The notes below the pieces were generated by a model that had not been told where the DNA came from, did not search any database, and was given only the letters and a program-made list of their open reading frames with translations. 64,000 nt of DNA from Asticcacaulis sp. YBE204 (lineage in GTDB: Bacteria; Pseudomonadota; Alphaproteobacteria; Caulobacterales; Caulobacteraceae): NCBI RefSeq assembly GCF_000495855.1, contig NZ_AWGF01000010.1, positions 124,001-188,000 of the forward strand. Reading direction: 5' to 3'. Numbering within the stretch: the first letter of the stretch is position 1; the number at the start of each line of letters is the position of its first letter. Below are positions 24,948 to 33,926 of this stretch, piece after piece. A program made the position numbers and the translations under genes.

Positions 24948-25040
24948 ATTCTTAAACTACACACACCTGAGGGGCGAAGCGTATAGGCAAGGCATCCCAA
25001 CCGGCCTATGTTGCCCGCCATAGATAAAGGTGAGGCGCAA

Positions 25041-25361
25041 ATGCTGGTAACGGTGCAGGACATGATTGCGTGGGGGCTTCTGGTGCTGCCGCTGATCGTC
25101 ATCGCCTGGGCCGCCGTCTGGCATGCCGAGGCTGTGGCCGAGCGCAACCGCCATGAACGCTATCAGCGCTTCTACGCCATCATGCAGCAACTGGGTCGCG
25201 ACGACACCTCGTGGGCCGAGAAGATGGCCGCGGCCTACGAACTTAGACAGTACAAGGATTACCGCCATATTATCGGTAAGATCTTCGAGGACGGCAAGCT
25301 GCGCGAAGAGGGGGCTCAGGCCGCGCTTCAGGCCGAGCTGAAAGATCTGTCGAAAAGCTGA
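25041..25361 (+). CDS. Small membrane protein of unknown function
   Basis: 106 residues from ATG 25041, with AAGGTGAGG six or more bases upstream. One N-terminal membrane segment (WGLLVLPLIVIAWAAVWHA, about residues 11-29), then a charged helical domain on one side of the membrane (RNRHERYQRFYAIMQQLGR). No family is recognised. A start at 25008 would add 11 residues ahead of the membrane segment. It is convergent with the TonB receptor gene. Confidence 0.6.
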   Translation: MLVTVQDMIAWGLLVLPLIVIAWAAVWHAEAVAERNRHERYQRFYAIMQQLGRDDTSWAEKMAAAYELRQYKDYRHIIGKIFEDGKLREEGAQAALQAELKDLSKS

Positions 25362-25420
25362 TCACGCAGGACGACGACTACGGCCGCCACAGCTATGCCC
25401 CAAAGGCAAAGGCCCCATAA

Positions 25421-25453
25421 CAAAAATGTCCCCCGCTTTTAGGGCGAGGGACA
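25421..25453 (-). terminator. Terminator of the TonB receptor gene
   Basis: Stem TGTCCC...GGGACA (25427-25432 with 25448-25453), extended by CGC/GCG pairing, and followed on the minus strand by GTTTTTGT-type T-rich DNA (TTTTT from 25422-25426). It sits about 50 bases past the stop codon. Confidence 0.7.
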
Positions 25454-25501
25454 GGTTCCGGATCAATAGGTGGCCGGTGCGTGAACACAGGCCCGTTAAG
25501 C

Positions 25502-28500
25502 CTAGTACTTATAGGTCAGACCGACCGTGACCGTGCGACCGATACGCGTCTCGAACAAAGTGTCCTGACGGTTGGAGTCGATATAGAGCTGGTTCTGCTC
25601 ATCGGTCAGGTTCTGGGCTTCGACCGAGAACTTCAGCTTGTCCGTGATCTGGTACGAGGCCGAAGCGTCGACGAAGGTCGTTTCACCGTTGCCTTGCAGA
25701 TCGCTGCCCGCCGAGGCCGGAATGCCGCGGATATATTTGCCGCGATAAGAGGCCGTGGTGCGGAAGCTGAACTTGTCGTTTTCCCAGTAGAGCGTACCCG
25801 ACGCCGAATCGCGCGACAGGTTGGTCAGGTCGTTGGTTGTCGAGGTCAGGGGCGTCCCGGTCACCGAGGTGGTCAGGATGTAATTGATCTCGGACGTGAT
25901 GTGCGTGTAGTTGGCCAGCACGCCGAAATTGCCCCAGAAGCCCGGCAGGAAGTCGAGATCGGCCTGAACGTTAAGTTCGATACCCTTCAACGGACCGCCC
26001 GGCGTATTGACGAAGCGCGCCACGTTGAACAGGTCGGTGGCCGACGCGTTGCTGGCGTTGTTGACCAGCAGTTCCAGCGGCAGGCCGAGCTGGTTATACG
26101 GCAGTTGCTGGTTGATGCGTTGGACGAAGGTCTTGATGTCCTTGTAGAAATAGGCCACCGAGACCAGCGAGCCCGGGCGGAAGTACCACTCCAGACCAGC
26201 GTCGAAGGTCGTGGCGCGGATCGGATCGAGATACGGGTTGTTGATCGTTCCCGTGCGGGTGGTGAAGGTCACGCCGCTGGAGGGGATCAGGTTGCCCAGT
26301 TCAGGACGTGACATGACCTTGGCGGCCGAGAAGCGCGCCAGAAGGTCGGGGTTCAGTTCGAAGACCACGTTGGCCGAGGGCAGCCAGTCGTGATACTCGC
26401 GCTCGACCTCGTTACGCAGGCCGCGCGTCGGATATTGCGATCCCGCCGGGGCGGTGACCGGGATATAGCCGACGGCGAACTGTTGCGTTTGTACCGAACG
26501 CACGCCGATATCGCCGCGCACCGGGATCGGCAGCAGGTTGTCGTAGTTGAACTCGGCCATGATATAGGTGCTCTTGACCGTTTCGGTGATCTGCGACTTG
26601 CCGGCGCCGCACTCGATGCCGCAATACTGGAACGAGTCGAACTTGAAGGCTTCGCGCCACTTGGCCGAATCGATAGCTACCCAGCTCGATGGCGCACCGT
26701 GGCCCCACAGGTCGTTGAGACCGGTGATCTGCTTGGTGATGCTGGCGAGCGTCACACCGGTCGGCAGGGCGGTGACGGCGACCTGGGACGGGATCAGGCT
26801 GAGGGTGTGGCTGTTGAAGTCGTTCTTGCGGTACTGCACACCGAATTTGACGGTGATCTCAGAGGTCAGGTCGTACTTGCCGTCGAGATTGACCGTTTCT
26901 ATATCGGTCTTGTTCCATTGCGGCTTGCCCTGAACCGAGAAGCCGCCCAGAACCGTGCCGTCGGCCGCCGTCGGCGCGTAGGCAAAGTTGGCCGGGTTCG
27001 ATACATCGAAGCCGAAATTGATCACCGGCGTGGTGTCGCCGCCACGATAGTCGATCGAGAAGTTATCGACATCGATGGCGTCGATGAAGGTTTGCAGGCG
27101 CATCGGACCGTCCCAGGTCGAGGACGACTTGCCGAGGAAGCCGGTAACCTCGAAGCGGTCGCTGAAGCGGTGGCGGGCGTTCAGATTGACCTGGGTGAAT
27201 TCCGAAGTGAAGACGTCGACCAGACCTTCGGAACGCACGTCCATGCCGTCGAAGAGACCATAAAGCAGCGAGCCGTTCGCCTTGAACTGCACGTCCTTGA
27301 CCGAGACCATCGGCTGACCGTTATTGCCGATGTTGCGCGCCAGAGACAGGCCGGCGATATAGTTGTCGCGGCGTTCGACGTCGTACTTCGAATAGAGAAC
27401 ATCGAGCGAGACGTCGGTATTGGCGTCCGGCTTCCACTGGAAGGTCAGGCTGCCGCCCAGACGTTCGGTGTCCTGTTCCGAATTGACGTAGCGCGGTATG
27501 CGCGGGAAGAAAGCACCCGACCCCGGCGTGGTCAGGGCGTCGGCACGGCGCAGATTGTAGATGGTATTATAGGCGGCGATGGTGCCGGTGCGCGGGTTGT
27601 TGGTCGAACAGTTGGTTGCCGTCGCCCCCTTGGCGGCGCTTTCCGCCGGATCGGGGCTGACGGTCTTGCCACCGGTCGGTGACGTCCAGCCGATGGGCGT
27701 ACAGAAGGGTTCGATTTCACGCTGGGTGACACCGTTGACGACGACCGGGTTGCCATTGGCATCGCGCACGATGGCGCTGTAGCCGTTAGTGTTCGACGAC
27801 AGAATATCCACCGCGGAATAGCCGACTTCGCGGACATGCTTCTTCTGATAGGTCAGGGTGCCGAGAACACCGAACTTGCCGTCGCCGAACTTTTTGGAAG
27901 CCAGCAGGGTCAGGCGCGGATCGGTCTTTTCGGCCAGTTCGTTATAGACGCCCTTGGCCGAGAAGCTGAACACCTGATCCTGACGGTAGTCGAAGGGTTT
28001 CGGCGCGCGCAGGTCGACGGTGGCACCCAGAGAGCCTTCCTCGACATCGGCAGACGCCGTCTTGCGGGCGGCCAGCGACGAGAAGATTTCCGACGGGAAG
28101 ACGTTGAAGTCGAAGCTGCGGCCGTTATTGCCGGCACCATAGATATCCGCCGAGCCCGATTGCGCCGCGCCTTCCATACCGTTCAGGCGGACGCGCGTAT
28201 ATTGGGCACCCAGACCGCGCACCGAGATGTTGCGACCTTCGCCGCCGTCGCCGCGCGACAGGGTGACGCCGGGGATGCGCTGCATCGATTCGGCGAGGTT
28301 GGAGTCGGGGAACTTGCCGATATCTTCGGCCAGAATCGAGTCGACGGTGGCGGCGCTGGTCTTCTTGACGTTCAGCGCGCTCTTCAGCGAGCCGCGAAAG
28401 CCTTTGACGACGACGGTTTCGATATCTTCCGCCGGGGCGGCTTCCTGCGCGAAGGCGGGCGCGGCAACGAACAGCAGGGCGGCGACAAGCGCCGACGAGC

Positions 28501-28543
28501 GCAGGAGGCGATCCTTGCGCACGGACGTGATATAGGGGGTCAT
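25502..28543 (-). CDS. TonB-dependent outer-membrane receptor
   Basis: 1013 residues from ATG at 28543, with GAGGAAAA as binding site. Signal peptide with a hydrophobic core (SSALVAALLFVAAPAFAQ), a plug domain with IETVVVKGFRGSLKSALNVK and MQRIPGVTLSRGDGGEGRNISVRGL, then a 22-strand barrel ending in the aromatic C-terminus TVGLTYKY. This is the large Caulobacter-type receptor family that imports oligosaccharides, other carbon sources or metal chelates with TonB-ExbBD energy. Ligand unknown. Upstream is a 348-base region that separates it from the divergent OPT gene. Confidence 0.93.
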   Translation of the reverse strand: MTPYITSVRKDRLLRSSALVAALLFVAAPAFAQEAAPAEDIETVVVKGFRGSLKSALNVKKTSAATVDSILAEDIGKFPDSNLAESMQRIPGVTLSRGDGGEGRNISVRGLGAQYTRVRLNGMEGAAQSGSADIYGAGNNGRSFDFNVFPSEIFSSLAARKTASADVEEGSLGATVDLRAPKPFDYRQDQVFSFSAKGVYNELAEKTDPRLTLLASKKFGDGKFGVLGTLTYQKKHVREVGYSAVDILSSNTNGYSAIVRDANGNPVVVNGVTQREIEPFCTPIGWTSPTGGKTVSPDPAESAAKGATATNCSTNNPRTGTIAAYNTIYNLRRADALTTPGSGAFFPRIPRYVNSEQDTERLGGSLTFQWKPDANTDVSLDVLYSKYDVERRDNYIAGLSLARNIGNNGQPMVSVKDVQFKANGSLLYGLFDGMDVRSEGLVDVFTSEFTQVNLNARHRFSDRFEVTGFLGKSSSTWDGPMRLQTFIDAIDVDNFSIDYRGGDTTPVINFGFDVSNPANFAYAPTAADGTVLGGFSVQGKPQWNKTDIETVNLDGKYDLTSEITVKFGVQYRKNDFNSHTLSLIPSQVAVTALPTGVTLASITKQITGLNDLWGHGAPSSWVAIDSAKWREAFKFDSFQYCGIECGAGKSQITETVKSTYIMAEFNYDNLLPIPVRGDIGVRSVQTQQFAVGYIPVTAPAGSQYPTRGLRNEVEREYHDWLPSANVVFELNPDLLARFSAAKVMSRPELGNLIPSSGVTFTTRTGTINNPYLDPIRATTFDAGLEWYFRPGSLVSVAYFYKDIKTFVQRINQQLPYNQLGLPLELLVNNASNASATDLFNVARFVNTPGGPLKGIELNVQADLDFLPGFWGNFGVLANYTHITSEINYILTTSVTGTPLTSTTNDLTNLSRDSASGTLYWENDKFSFRTTASYRGKYIRGIPASAGSDLQGNGETTFVDASASYQITDKLKFSVEAQNLTDEQNQLYIDSNRQDTLFETRIGRTVTVGLTYKY

Positions 28544-28891
28544 CCCGATTTTCCTCTTTAATGCACCCACTTGCGGGGTGGTGATCCTGTTTTACGCTTC
28601 GATCTTGCGGGTGATCGATATTGCTTATTCCCCTTAAGGTCCGGCGTATGACTGCCGAATCCGTCCGGCCATTCGTTGTGAATTGTGTCCGGATCGTCAT
28701 AGGCTAGGTCAATTTATGTTATGATTAAAGCGAAAAAGTTTCGCTCACGTCGGATGTGACGATCAAAGCCGACAAGTGTTGCATTTCGGCGATTGATCGT
28801 GATCTGTAACTTTCTGCGAATTACGGAATAATTCGGTTGTCACGCGGCGTGGCTTGGGCAAGATGCGGGGACAATCGTTTCCGGAGTTCCG
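28544..28891. promoter_or_regulatory. Intergenic region between divergent TonB receptor and OPT genes
   Basis: 348 bases with no gene. It is AT-richer than its surroundings in the middle (AATTTATGTTATGATTAAAG) and holds two short palindromes, TCGATCTTGCGGGTGATCGA and GCGAAAAAGTTTCGC, which could be operators or leader hairpins. Divergent promoters are expected here; no clear consensus match was found. Confidence 0.4.
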
Positions 28892-30880
28892 ATGAGCCCG
28901 TCCCGTTCCGCCTATTCTGGCCCCCAATCCGAGATCACCGTTCGCGGTGTGATCCTCGGTATCGTCATCACGCTGGTCTTCACGGCCGCGCAGGTCTATC
29001 TGGGATTGAAAGTCGGGCTGACCTTCGCCACCTCGATCCCGGCGGCGGTCATTTCGATGGCGCTGTTGCGCGCGTTCAAGACGGCAACCATTCAGGAAAA
29101 CAATATCGTCCAGACCATTGCCTCGGCGGCGGGGACGCTGGCCTCGGTCATCTTCGTCCTGCCGGGATTGCTGATGATCGGCTGGTGGTCGGGCGTACCG
29201 TTCTTCCCGACCTTTGCCGCTTGCGCCATCGGCGGCATTCTGGGGGTCATGTACACCATTCCGCTACGCCGGGCTCTGGTCTCGCAATCGACCCTGCCAT
29301 ACCCGGAAGGCGTCGCCGCCGCCGAGGTGCTCAAGGTCGGCACGTCGTCACGCGAAGGGGCCAATGAAGGCAAGGCCGGTCTGTGGGCCGTCATTCTGGG
29401 GAGTATAGCCTCGGCGGTCTATGCGGCTCTGGCCGCCGCCAAGGCGCTGGCCGGGGAAATCGCGGCCTTTTTCAAGGTCGGCACCGGCGCAACGGGTATC
29501 GCGGGTGCCAGTTCTCTGGCCCTGATCGGCGCCGGACACCTGATGGGGATCACAGTCGGCGTTGCCATGCTGGTCGGGCTGATCATCGCGTGGGGGGCGG
29601 CGGTGCCGATCCTGACCAATCTTATTCCGGCGGTCGACGGTGCGTCGCTGGCCGAACACGCGGGCAAGGTATGGAGCACCAAAGTCCGTTTTCTCGGCGC
29701 GGGCGCCATCGGTGCGGCGGCGATCTGGACCCTGTCCAAACTGATCGTGCCGGTGTGGGGCGGGCTGATGTCGGCCCTGGAGGCGTCGCGCGCTGCTAAA
29801 AGCGGCGGTGAGGGTCTGCCGCGTGAAGAGCAGGACATCCCGGTCGCCATCGTCGGTCTTGTCGTGCTTATTTCGCTCGTCCCGGCGGGCTGGTTGCTGG
29901 CGCATTTCGCCGGAACCGGTGTGCTGGCGTCGCTGGCCCTGCCGCTGGCCGTTGCGGGCGTCATCTATATCGCGCTGGCCGGGCTTCTGGCCGCCGCCGT
30001 CTGCGGTTACATGGCAGGCCTGATCGGCTCGTCGAACTCGCCCGTGTCGGGCATTGCCATCCTGACCGTTCTGGGGGCGTCGCTGCTGGTCGGTGTCATC
30101 GGCCACAACGTCATCGGCCCCGACGCCGGTCAGGCGCTGGTGGCCTTCGCCCTGTTCGTCACGACGGTGGTGCTGGCCGTTGCGGTGGTCGGCAACGACA
30201 ATCTTCAGGATCTCAAGACCGGACAACTGGTGGGTGCGACACCGTGGAAGCAGCAGGTCGCGCTGGTGATCGGCGTGCTGGCCGGGTCCGTGGTCATCCC
30301 GCCGGTCCTCGATCTGCTCAACCGCGCCTATGGTTTTGCCGGTGCGCCGCACGCCAATGCCATCGCGTCCGACCCGCTGGCCGCGCCTCAGGCGACGCTG
30401 ATTTCGACCCTGTCGAAAGGCGTGATCGGCGGCGATCTCGACTGGGGTTTGCTGGGTGTCGGCGCCCTGATCGGCGCGGCGCTGGTCATTATCGACATCG
30501 TCATTCGCAAGGCATCGAAAGAACGCCTGAGCCTGCCGCCGCTGGGCGTCGGTCTGGCCATCTATCTGCCGTCGGCGGTGACCGCGCCGGTCGTGCTCGG
30601 TGCCTTTGCCGGCTGGATATTCGAGCGCCTGAACCGCGGCAAGCCGTGGGGCGAAGCCGCCGGTCGACTGGGCGTGTTGATCGCGTCCGGCTTCATCGTC
30701 GGCGAAAGCCTGTTCAATGTGGCTCTGGCGGCGATCATCGTCCTCAGCGGCAACGGCGCGCCTCTGGCCATTCCCACGCCGCTGGGCGAAGAACCGCAGA
30801 TGCTGATTGCGCTGGTTCTGGCTGTTGTCGGGGTTGCGGGGCTCTATGGCTGGTGCCGCCGGTCGGCCCAGAAAATATGA
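28892..30880 (+). CDS. OPT family oligopeptide transporter
   Basis: 662 residues with about 15-17 membrane segments. The N-terminal ITVRGVILGIVITLVFTAAQ and the region around LPYPEGVAAAEVLKVG match the OPT/YSL superfamily, as does NSPVSGIAILTVLGASLLVG. Members import oligopeptides or metal chelates using the proton gradient. TTCCGGAG before ATG 28892 serves as binding site. A TetR-family regulator follows after 23 bases and may control this gene. Confidence 0.93.
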   Translation: MSPSRSAYSGPQSEITVRGVILGIVITLVFTAAQVYLGLKVGLTFATSIPAAVISMALLRAFKTATIQENNIVQTIASAAGTLASVIFVLPGLLMIGWWSGVPFFPTFAACAIGGILGVMYTIPLRRALVSQSTLPYPEGVAAAEVLKVGTSSREGANEGKAGLWAVILGSIASAVYAALAAAKALAGEIAAFFKVGTGATGIAGASSLALIGAGHLMGITVGVAMLVGLIIAWGAAVPILTNLIPAVDGASLAEHAGKVWSTKVRFLGAGAIGAAAIWTLSKLIVPVWGGLMSALEASRAAKSGGEGLPREEQDIPVAIVGLVVLISLVPAGWLLAHFAGTGVLASLALPLAVAGVIYIALAGLLAAAVCGYMAGLIGSSNSPVSGIAILTVLGASLLVGVIGHNVIGPDAGQALVAFALFVTTVVLAVAVVGNDNLQDLKTGQLVGATPWKQQVALVIGVLAGSVVIPPVLDLLNRAYGFAGAPHANAIASDPLAAPQATLISTLSKGVIGGDLDWGLLGVGALIGAALVIIDIVIRKASKERLSLPPLGVGLAIYLPSAVTAPVVLGAFAGWIFERLNRGKPWGEAAGRLGVLIASGFIVGESLFNVALAAIIVLSGNGAPLAIPTPLGEEPQMLIALVLAVVGVAGLYGWCRRSAQKI

Positions 30881-30903
30881 CGGTCCAAAAGACGGCCTGA
30901 ACG

Positions 30904-31497
30904 ATGATGACCCCCAGTGCCGCCTTGCTCGATCGCGTCCAGACGGCGTTTCTTGAGCACGGCTACCAGAACCTGTCGATGGTAACCCTGGCCGAGGTGT
31001 GCGGATTTACGCGGCGCTCGCTGTACAACTACTTTTCCAACAAGGAGGAGGCGTTTCAGGCGATGTTCCGGCAGCACAATGTCGATCTGATCGCGCGGGC
31101 CATGAATACAGGGCAATATCTGCGCGACGACGGCGCCAGTGTTCTGGATATCCTGTCGGCGGTGCTGGACGTACGCTATGGTGATACCTGGCGGTTGATC
31201 CAGCCATCGCCGCACGCTCTGGAAATCAAGGGGACGGTGTTTCGTCTGTGTACCGGGATCATGATCCAGCTGGCTGTTGATTTTCAGGCGCGTCTGGCCG
31301 GGTTGATCGAGATGCTGGCGGCGGCGGGACAGCTCAGCCTCAAGCGCGACTACGGTGCCGCCGAACTGGCCCAGATGCTGGCCGACGCCGCGCGCGGCGT
31401 CAATCAGGTCTATCCGGCCCTGCCTCTGGATCAGTTGTCGGGGCAGTACCGTCGTATCTGCCGCGCCATTTTGTACGGTTATCTGGACGAGGCCTGA
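30904..31497 (+). CDS. TetR family transcriptional regulator
   Basis: 197 residues. The N-terminal helix-turn-helix is clear: VQTAFLEHGYQNLSMVTLAEVCGFTRRSLYNYFSNKEEAF (shown in part) at about residues 10-50. The C-terminal ligand domain is diverged and gives no hint of the effector. Co-oriented with the OPT transporter, so autoregulation and control of the transporter are both plausible. A perfect 9-bp inverted repeat follows the stop codon. Confidence 0.9.
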   Translation: MMTPSAALLDRVQTAFLEHGYQNLSMVTLAEVCGFTRRSLYNYFSNKEEAFQAMFRQHNVDLIARAMNTGQYLRDDGASVLDILSAVLDVRYGDTWRLIQPSPHALEIKGTVFRLCTGIMIQLAVDFQARLAGLIEMLAAAGQLSLKRDYGAAELAQMLADAARGVNQVYPALPLDQLSGQYRRICRAILYGYLDEA

Positions 31498-31500
31498 CAT

Positions 31501-31525
31501 TTCTCAAAAGCAAGCGTTTTGAGAA
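31501..31525. terminator. AT-rich inverted repeat after the TetR gene
   Basis: TTCTCAAAA (31501-31509), a 7-base loop, and TTTTGAGAA (31517-31525), perfect. It begins four bases past the TetR stop and is followed by AATTTT, so it could act as a weak terminator. Its symmetry also fits an operator for the TetR protein. Confidence 0.5.
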
Positions 31526-31567
31526 AATTTTACGCTTGCAAGTCGTATCAAACCGGGCATATTGTGC

Positions 31568-31709
31568 GGCGCACATTGGGGGGCAAAACGGGGGAACTTC
31601 CGGCCACCGACTTCCGGTGCTTTTGCCGTCATCCTATTGGACGGGCCGGTTTTTATTAGGTTTTTCATTTAATTAGCGCCCCGGCTTGCAAAGGCCGGGG
31701 CGTCTTTTA
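31568..31709 (+). ncRNA. Candidate small RNA or long leader
   Basis: A promoter-like TTGCAA (31536-31541) and ATATTG (31559-31564) spaced by 17 bases precede about 140 non-coding bases with a GTGCGGCGCAC hairpin and a GGCAAAA...TTTTGCC stem enclosing two CTTCCGG copies. The end is a strong rho-independent terminator with stem CGCCCCGGC/GCCGGGGCG (31677-31685 with 31694-31702) and TCTTTT. The terminator lies only 25 bases from the next start codon, so a leader with transcription attenuation of the downstream gene is an alternative. Confidence 0.4.
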
Positions 31710-31733
31710 TGGTAAATGCCCGGAGGGACCCAC

Positions 31734-32108
31734 ATGACGACGCCGGATAGCTATATGGACGGGCTCAAACATCCTGAAAAACCTCTGATCGAGGCATTGT
31801 GCGGGGTCGTGCGGGCGCTCGATCCGCAGGTCGTCGAGATCGTCAAATGGAACGCACCCAGCTTCGTCTATGACGGCAAGGATTTCGCGACGCTGCATTT
31901 GCGCGCCAAACGCGGAATCGGCCTGATCCTGCATACGGGCGTCAAGGCGAAGGACCACAGCGGCTTTGCGCCCATCGACGATCCGCAGGGTCTGCTGAAA
32001 TGGCTGGCGGCGGACCGGGCGATGATCAGTTTCGACAGCCTGGAGACACTGAAAGCCGGTGAAGCCGTCTTGACGGCCATTTTGCGCCAATGGCTGACGC
32101 GGCTCTAA
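31734..32108 (+). CDS. DUF1801 domain protein
   Basis: 124 residues from ATG 31734, with CGGAGGGA as binding site. It has the DUF1801 (YdhG-like) fold signature: PLIEALCGVVRALDPQVVEIVKWNAPSFVYDGKDF (shown in part), then a LILHTGVKAK strand. The family resembles the iron-chaperone/frataxin-like fold; the role is not defined. Not clearly part of an operon. Confidence 0.82.
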   Translation: MTTPDSYMDGLKHPEKPLIEALCGVVRALDPQVVEIVKWNAPSFVYDGKDFATLHLRAKRGIGLILHTGVKAKDHSGFAPIDDPQGLLKWLAADRAMISFDSLETLKAGEAVLTAILRQWLTRL

Positions 32109-32188
32109 GCCTTCAAAAATGCGTCAAGCCGCTTTGCAAATGGTATCGGGCGTGATCAAATCGACTGGACAAGATTGGAGTGCCTGAA

Positions 32189-32608
32189 ATGAGCCTGTCT
32201 GACATCCCTGTAAAACCCGTCCACGCCGATGGCGCGACCTATTATATGCATCCGCATCCGCGCTCGCCGTTTTCGGAAGCGGTGCAGGTCGGCGGCGTGA
32301 TGTACCTGTCGGCCATGATCGGGCTGGACGGGCAAGGGCGTCTGGTTGATGGATTCGAGCCGCAGGTGCGCCAGATCATGAGCAATTCGCAGGCGATCCT
32401 GAAGCGCTACGGACTGGGGCTTGAACACGTCTTCAAGACGACGGTCATGCTCAAGGACATGACGCACTGGAGCGCCTTCAATCGTATCTACAAGCCCTAT
32501 TTTCATCCGACGCGCCTGCCGGTGCGCACGGCCTTCGGGGTGAGCGATCTGGCCTACGGCGCCGAGGTCGAATTGGAATTTCAGGCGTTCGTGCCGCACG
32601 GCGGATAA
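32189..32608 (+). CDS. RidA family protein
   Basis: 139 residues from ATG 32189, with TTGGAG upstream. The YjgF/YER057c/UK114 fold is seen in FSEAVQVGGVMYLSAMIGLD, the ILKRYGLGLEHVFKTTVMLKDM region and LPVRTAFGVSDLAYGAEVELEFQAFVP (shown in part). RidA proteins hydrolyse reactive enamines and imines from pyridoxal-phosphate enzymes. The key Arg in PVRTAFGVSDL is present, so deaminase activity is likely. An in-frame GTG at 32180 would add three residues. Confidence 0.88.
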   Translation: MSLSDIPVKPVHADGATYYMHPHPRSPFSEAVQVGGVMYLSAMIGLDGQGRLVDGFEPQVRQIMSNSQAILKRYGLGLEHVFKTTVMLKDMTHWSAFNRIYKPYFHPTRLPVRTAFGVSDLAYGAEVELEFQAFVPHGG

Positions 32609-32629
32609 TCGGAATAGAGCAGGGGTAAT

Positions 32630-33781
32630 ATGCGCGCGTGGTTTATCAGTGGGGTCATGACCCTTTTGCCGATGATGGTCGTGGCGCAGGGCTTGCCCGC
32701 TCCGGCGGCGATCGATGCCGAGGTGCGTCAGGCGATGGCCACCACCGGGGCCAAGGGGCTGGCTATTGCGGTCATCGACGACGGCAAGGTCGACTATGTT
32801 CAGGCCTATGGGGTGCGCAACGTCAAGGGCGACCCGCTCACCGTCGATACGGTCATGTACGGGGCTTCGCTGACCAAGTCCGTCTTTGGTTACCTTGTCA
32901 TGCAGCAGGTCGAAAAGAAGACGATGGCGCTTGATGCGTCCATCGCCGACTATCTGCCGCAACCGCTGACCAGCTACCATACGCCCGACATCATCAACCG
33001 CTACGCCGACTGGTCGGGGCTGGACGCGCGCTGGCGCAAGTTGACGCCGCGCATCCTGCTCAATCACGGTTCGGGGTTCTCGAATTTCGGTTTTCTGGAG
33101 CCTGACGGGAAGCTGAAATTCCACTTCGATCCGGGAACGCGCTACGCCTATTCCGGCGACGGGCTGATTACTCTGCAATTCGTGATGGAGACAGGGCTCG
33201 GTATCGATGTGGGCCAGGCCGCGAACGCTGTGTTCATGAAGCTGGGCATGAAACGCACCAGTCTGATCTGGCGCAGCGATTTCGCCACCAATCTTGCCGA
33301 CGGCTGGGATGCTGAGGGCAAGGTCGAACCGCATGACGAGCGTTCCAAGGTGCGGGCGGCGGGATCTATGGACACTACCATCACCGATTTCGCAGCCTTC
33401 GCGGCGGCCTATGTGCGGGGCGACGGTCTGAGTCCCGCGGGCCGCGCCGAGCTGGTCCGCCCGCAATTGCCGATCACCACGAAGTCGCAGTTCAATTCAT
33501 TGCAGGCCGAACTGCCAATTGATCAGCGGCGTAAGGATCTGGCTGCCGGTCTGGGGGTGATCGTTTTCGAGGGACCGCAAGGCCGCGGCTTTTACAAGGG
33601 CGGCCATAACGATACGACCGGCAACACATGGGTTTGTGTCGATAAATCAAAGCGTTGCGTGGTTATTCTGTCGAACGACGTGCGCGCGGAAAAGGCGTTT
33701 CCGAGGTTGGTCAAATTCGTCCTTGGCGATACAGGTGTACCCTACGATTGGGAGTACGGATTCACGCCGGTTCAGCCTTAG
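32630..33781 (+). CDS. Serine hydrolase, beta-lactamase/penicillin-binding fold
   Basis: 383 residues. N-terminal signal peptide (WFISGVMTLLPMMVVAQG). Active-site SxxK is SLTK in YGASLTKSVFGY; the Tyr motif is YSG in RYAYSGDGL; the third motif is HND in GGHNDTTGNTW. This is class C beta-lactamase-like (esterase, DD-peptidase or similar) and probably periplasmic. Ligand unknown. Its TAG stop forms the first base of the long inverted repeat at 33781. Confidence 0.88.
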   Translation: MRAWFISGVMTLLPMMVVAQGLPAPAAIDAEVRQAMATTGAKGLAIAVIDDGKVDYVQAYGVRNVKGDPLTVDTVMYGASLTKSVFGYLVMQQVEKKTMALDASIADYLPQPLTSYHTPDIINRYADWSGLDARWRKLTPRILLNHGSGFSNFGFLEPDGKLKFHFDPGTRYAYSGDGLITLQFVMETGLGIDVGQAANAVFMKLGMKRTSLIWRSDFATNLADGWDAEGKVEPHDERSKVRAAGSMDTTITDFAAFAAAYVRGDGLSPAGRAELVRPQLPITTKSQFNSLQAELPIDQRRKDLAAGLGVIVFEGPQGRGFYKGGHNDTTGNTWVCVDKSKRCVVILSNDVRAEKAFPRLVKFVLGDTGVPYDWEYGFTPVQP

Positions 33782-33926
33782 CACGGATCGTTATGGGGTT
33801 TGGGGTCTCAGACCCCACAAAGCATTATCTTTTCAAATAGAAAATCCCGTCAATGGATTGACGGGATTTTCTATTTGATAGGCAAGACTTGGGGCCGCAG
33901 GCCCCAAACCCCATAACGATCCTTGC
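33781..33926. repeat. 146-base inverted repeat between two convergent stop codons
   Basis: The left arm (33781-33854) and right arm (33857-33926) are reverse complements over almost their full length: GGATCGTTATGGGGTTTGGGG with its complement at the outside, and ATAGAAAATCCCGTCAAT with its complement at the centre, around a 2-base loop. It starts at the last base of one gene's TAG and ends at the last base of the other's, so it fills the gap exactly. The central hairpin with T-runs on both strands will act as a bidirectional terminator. Confidence 0.9.
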
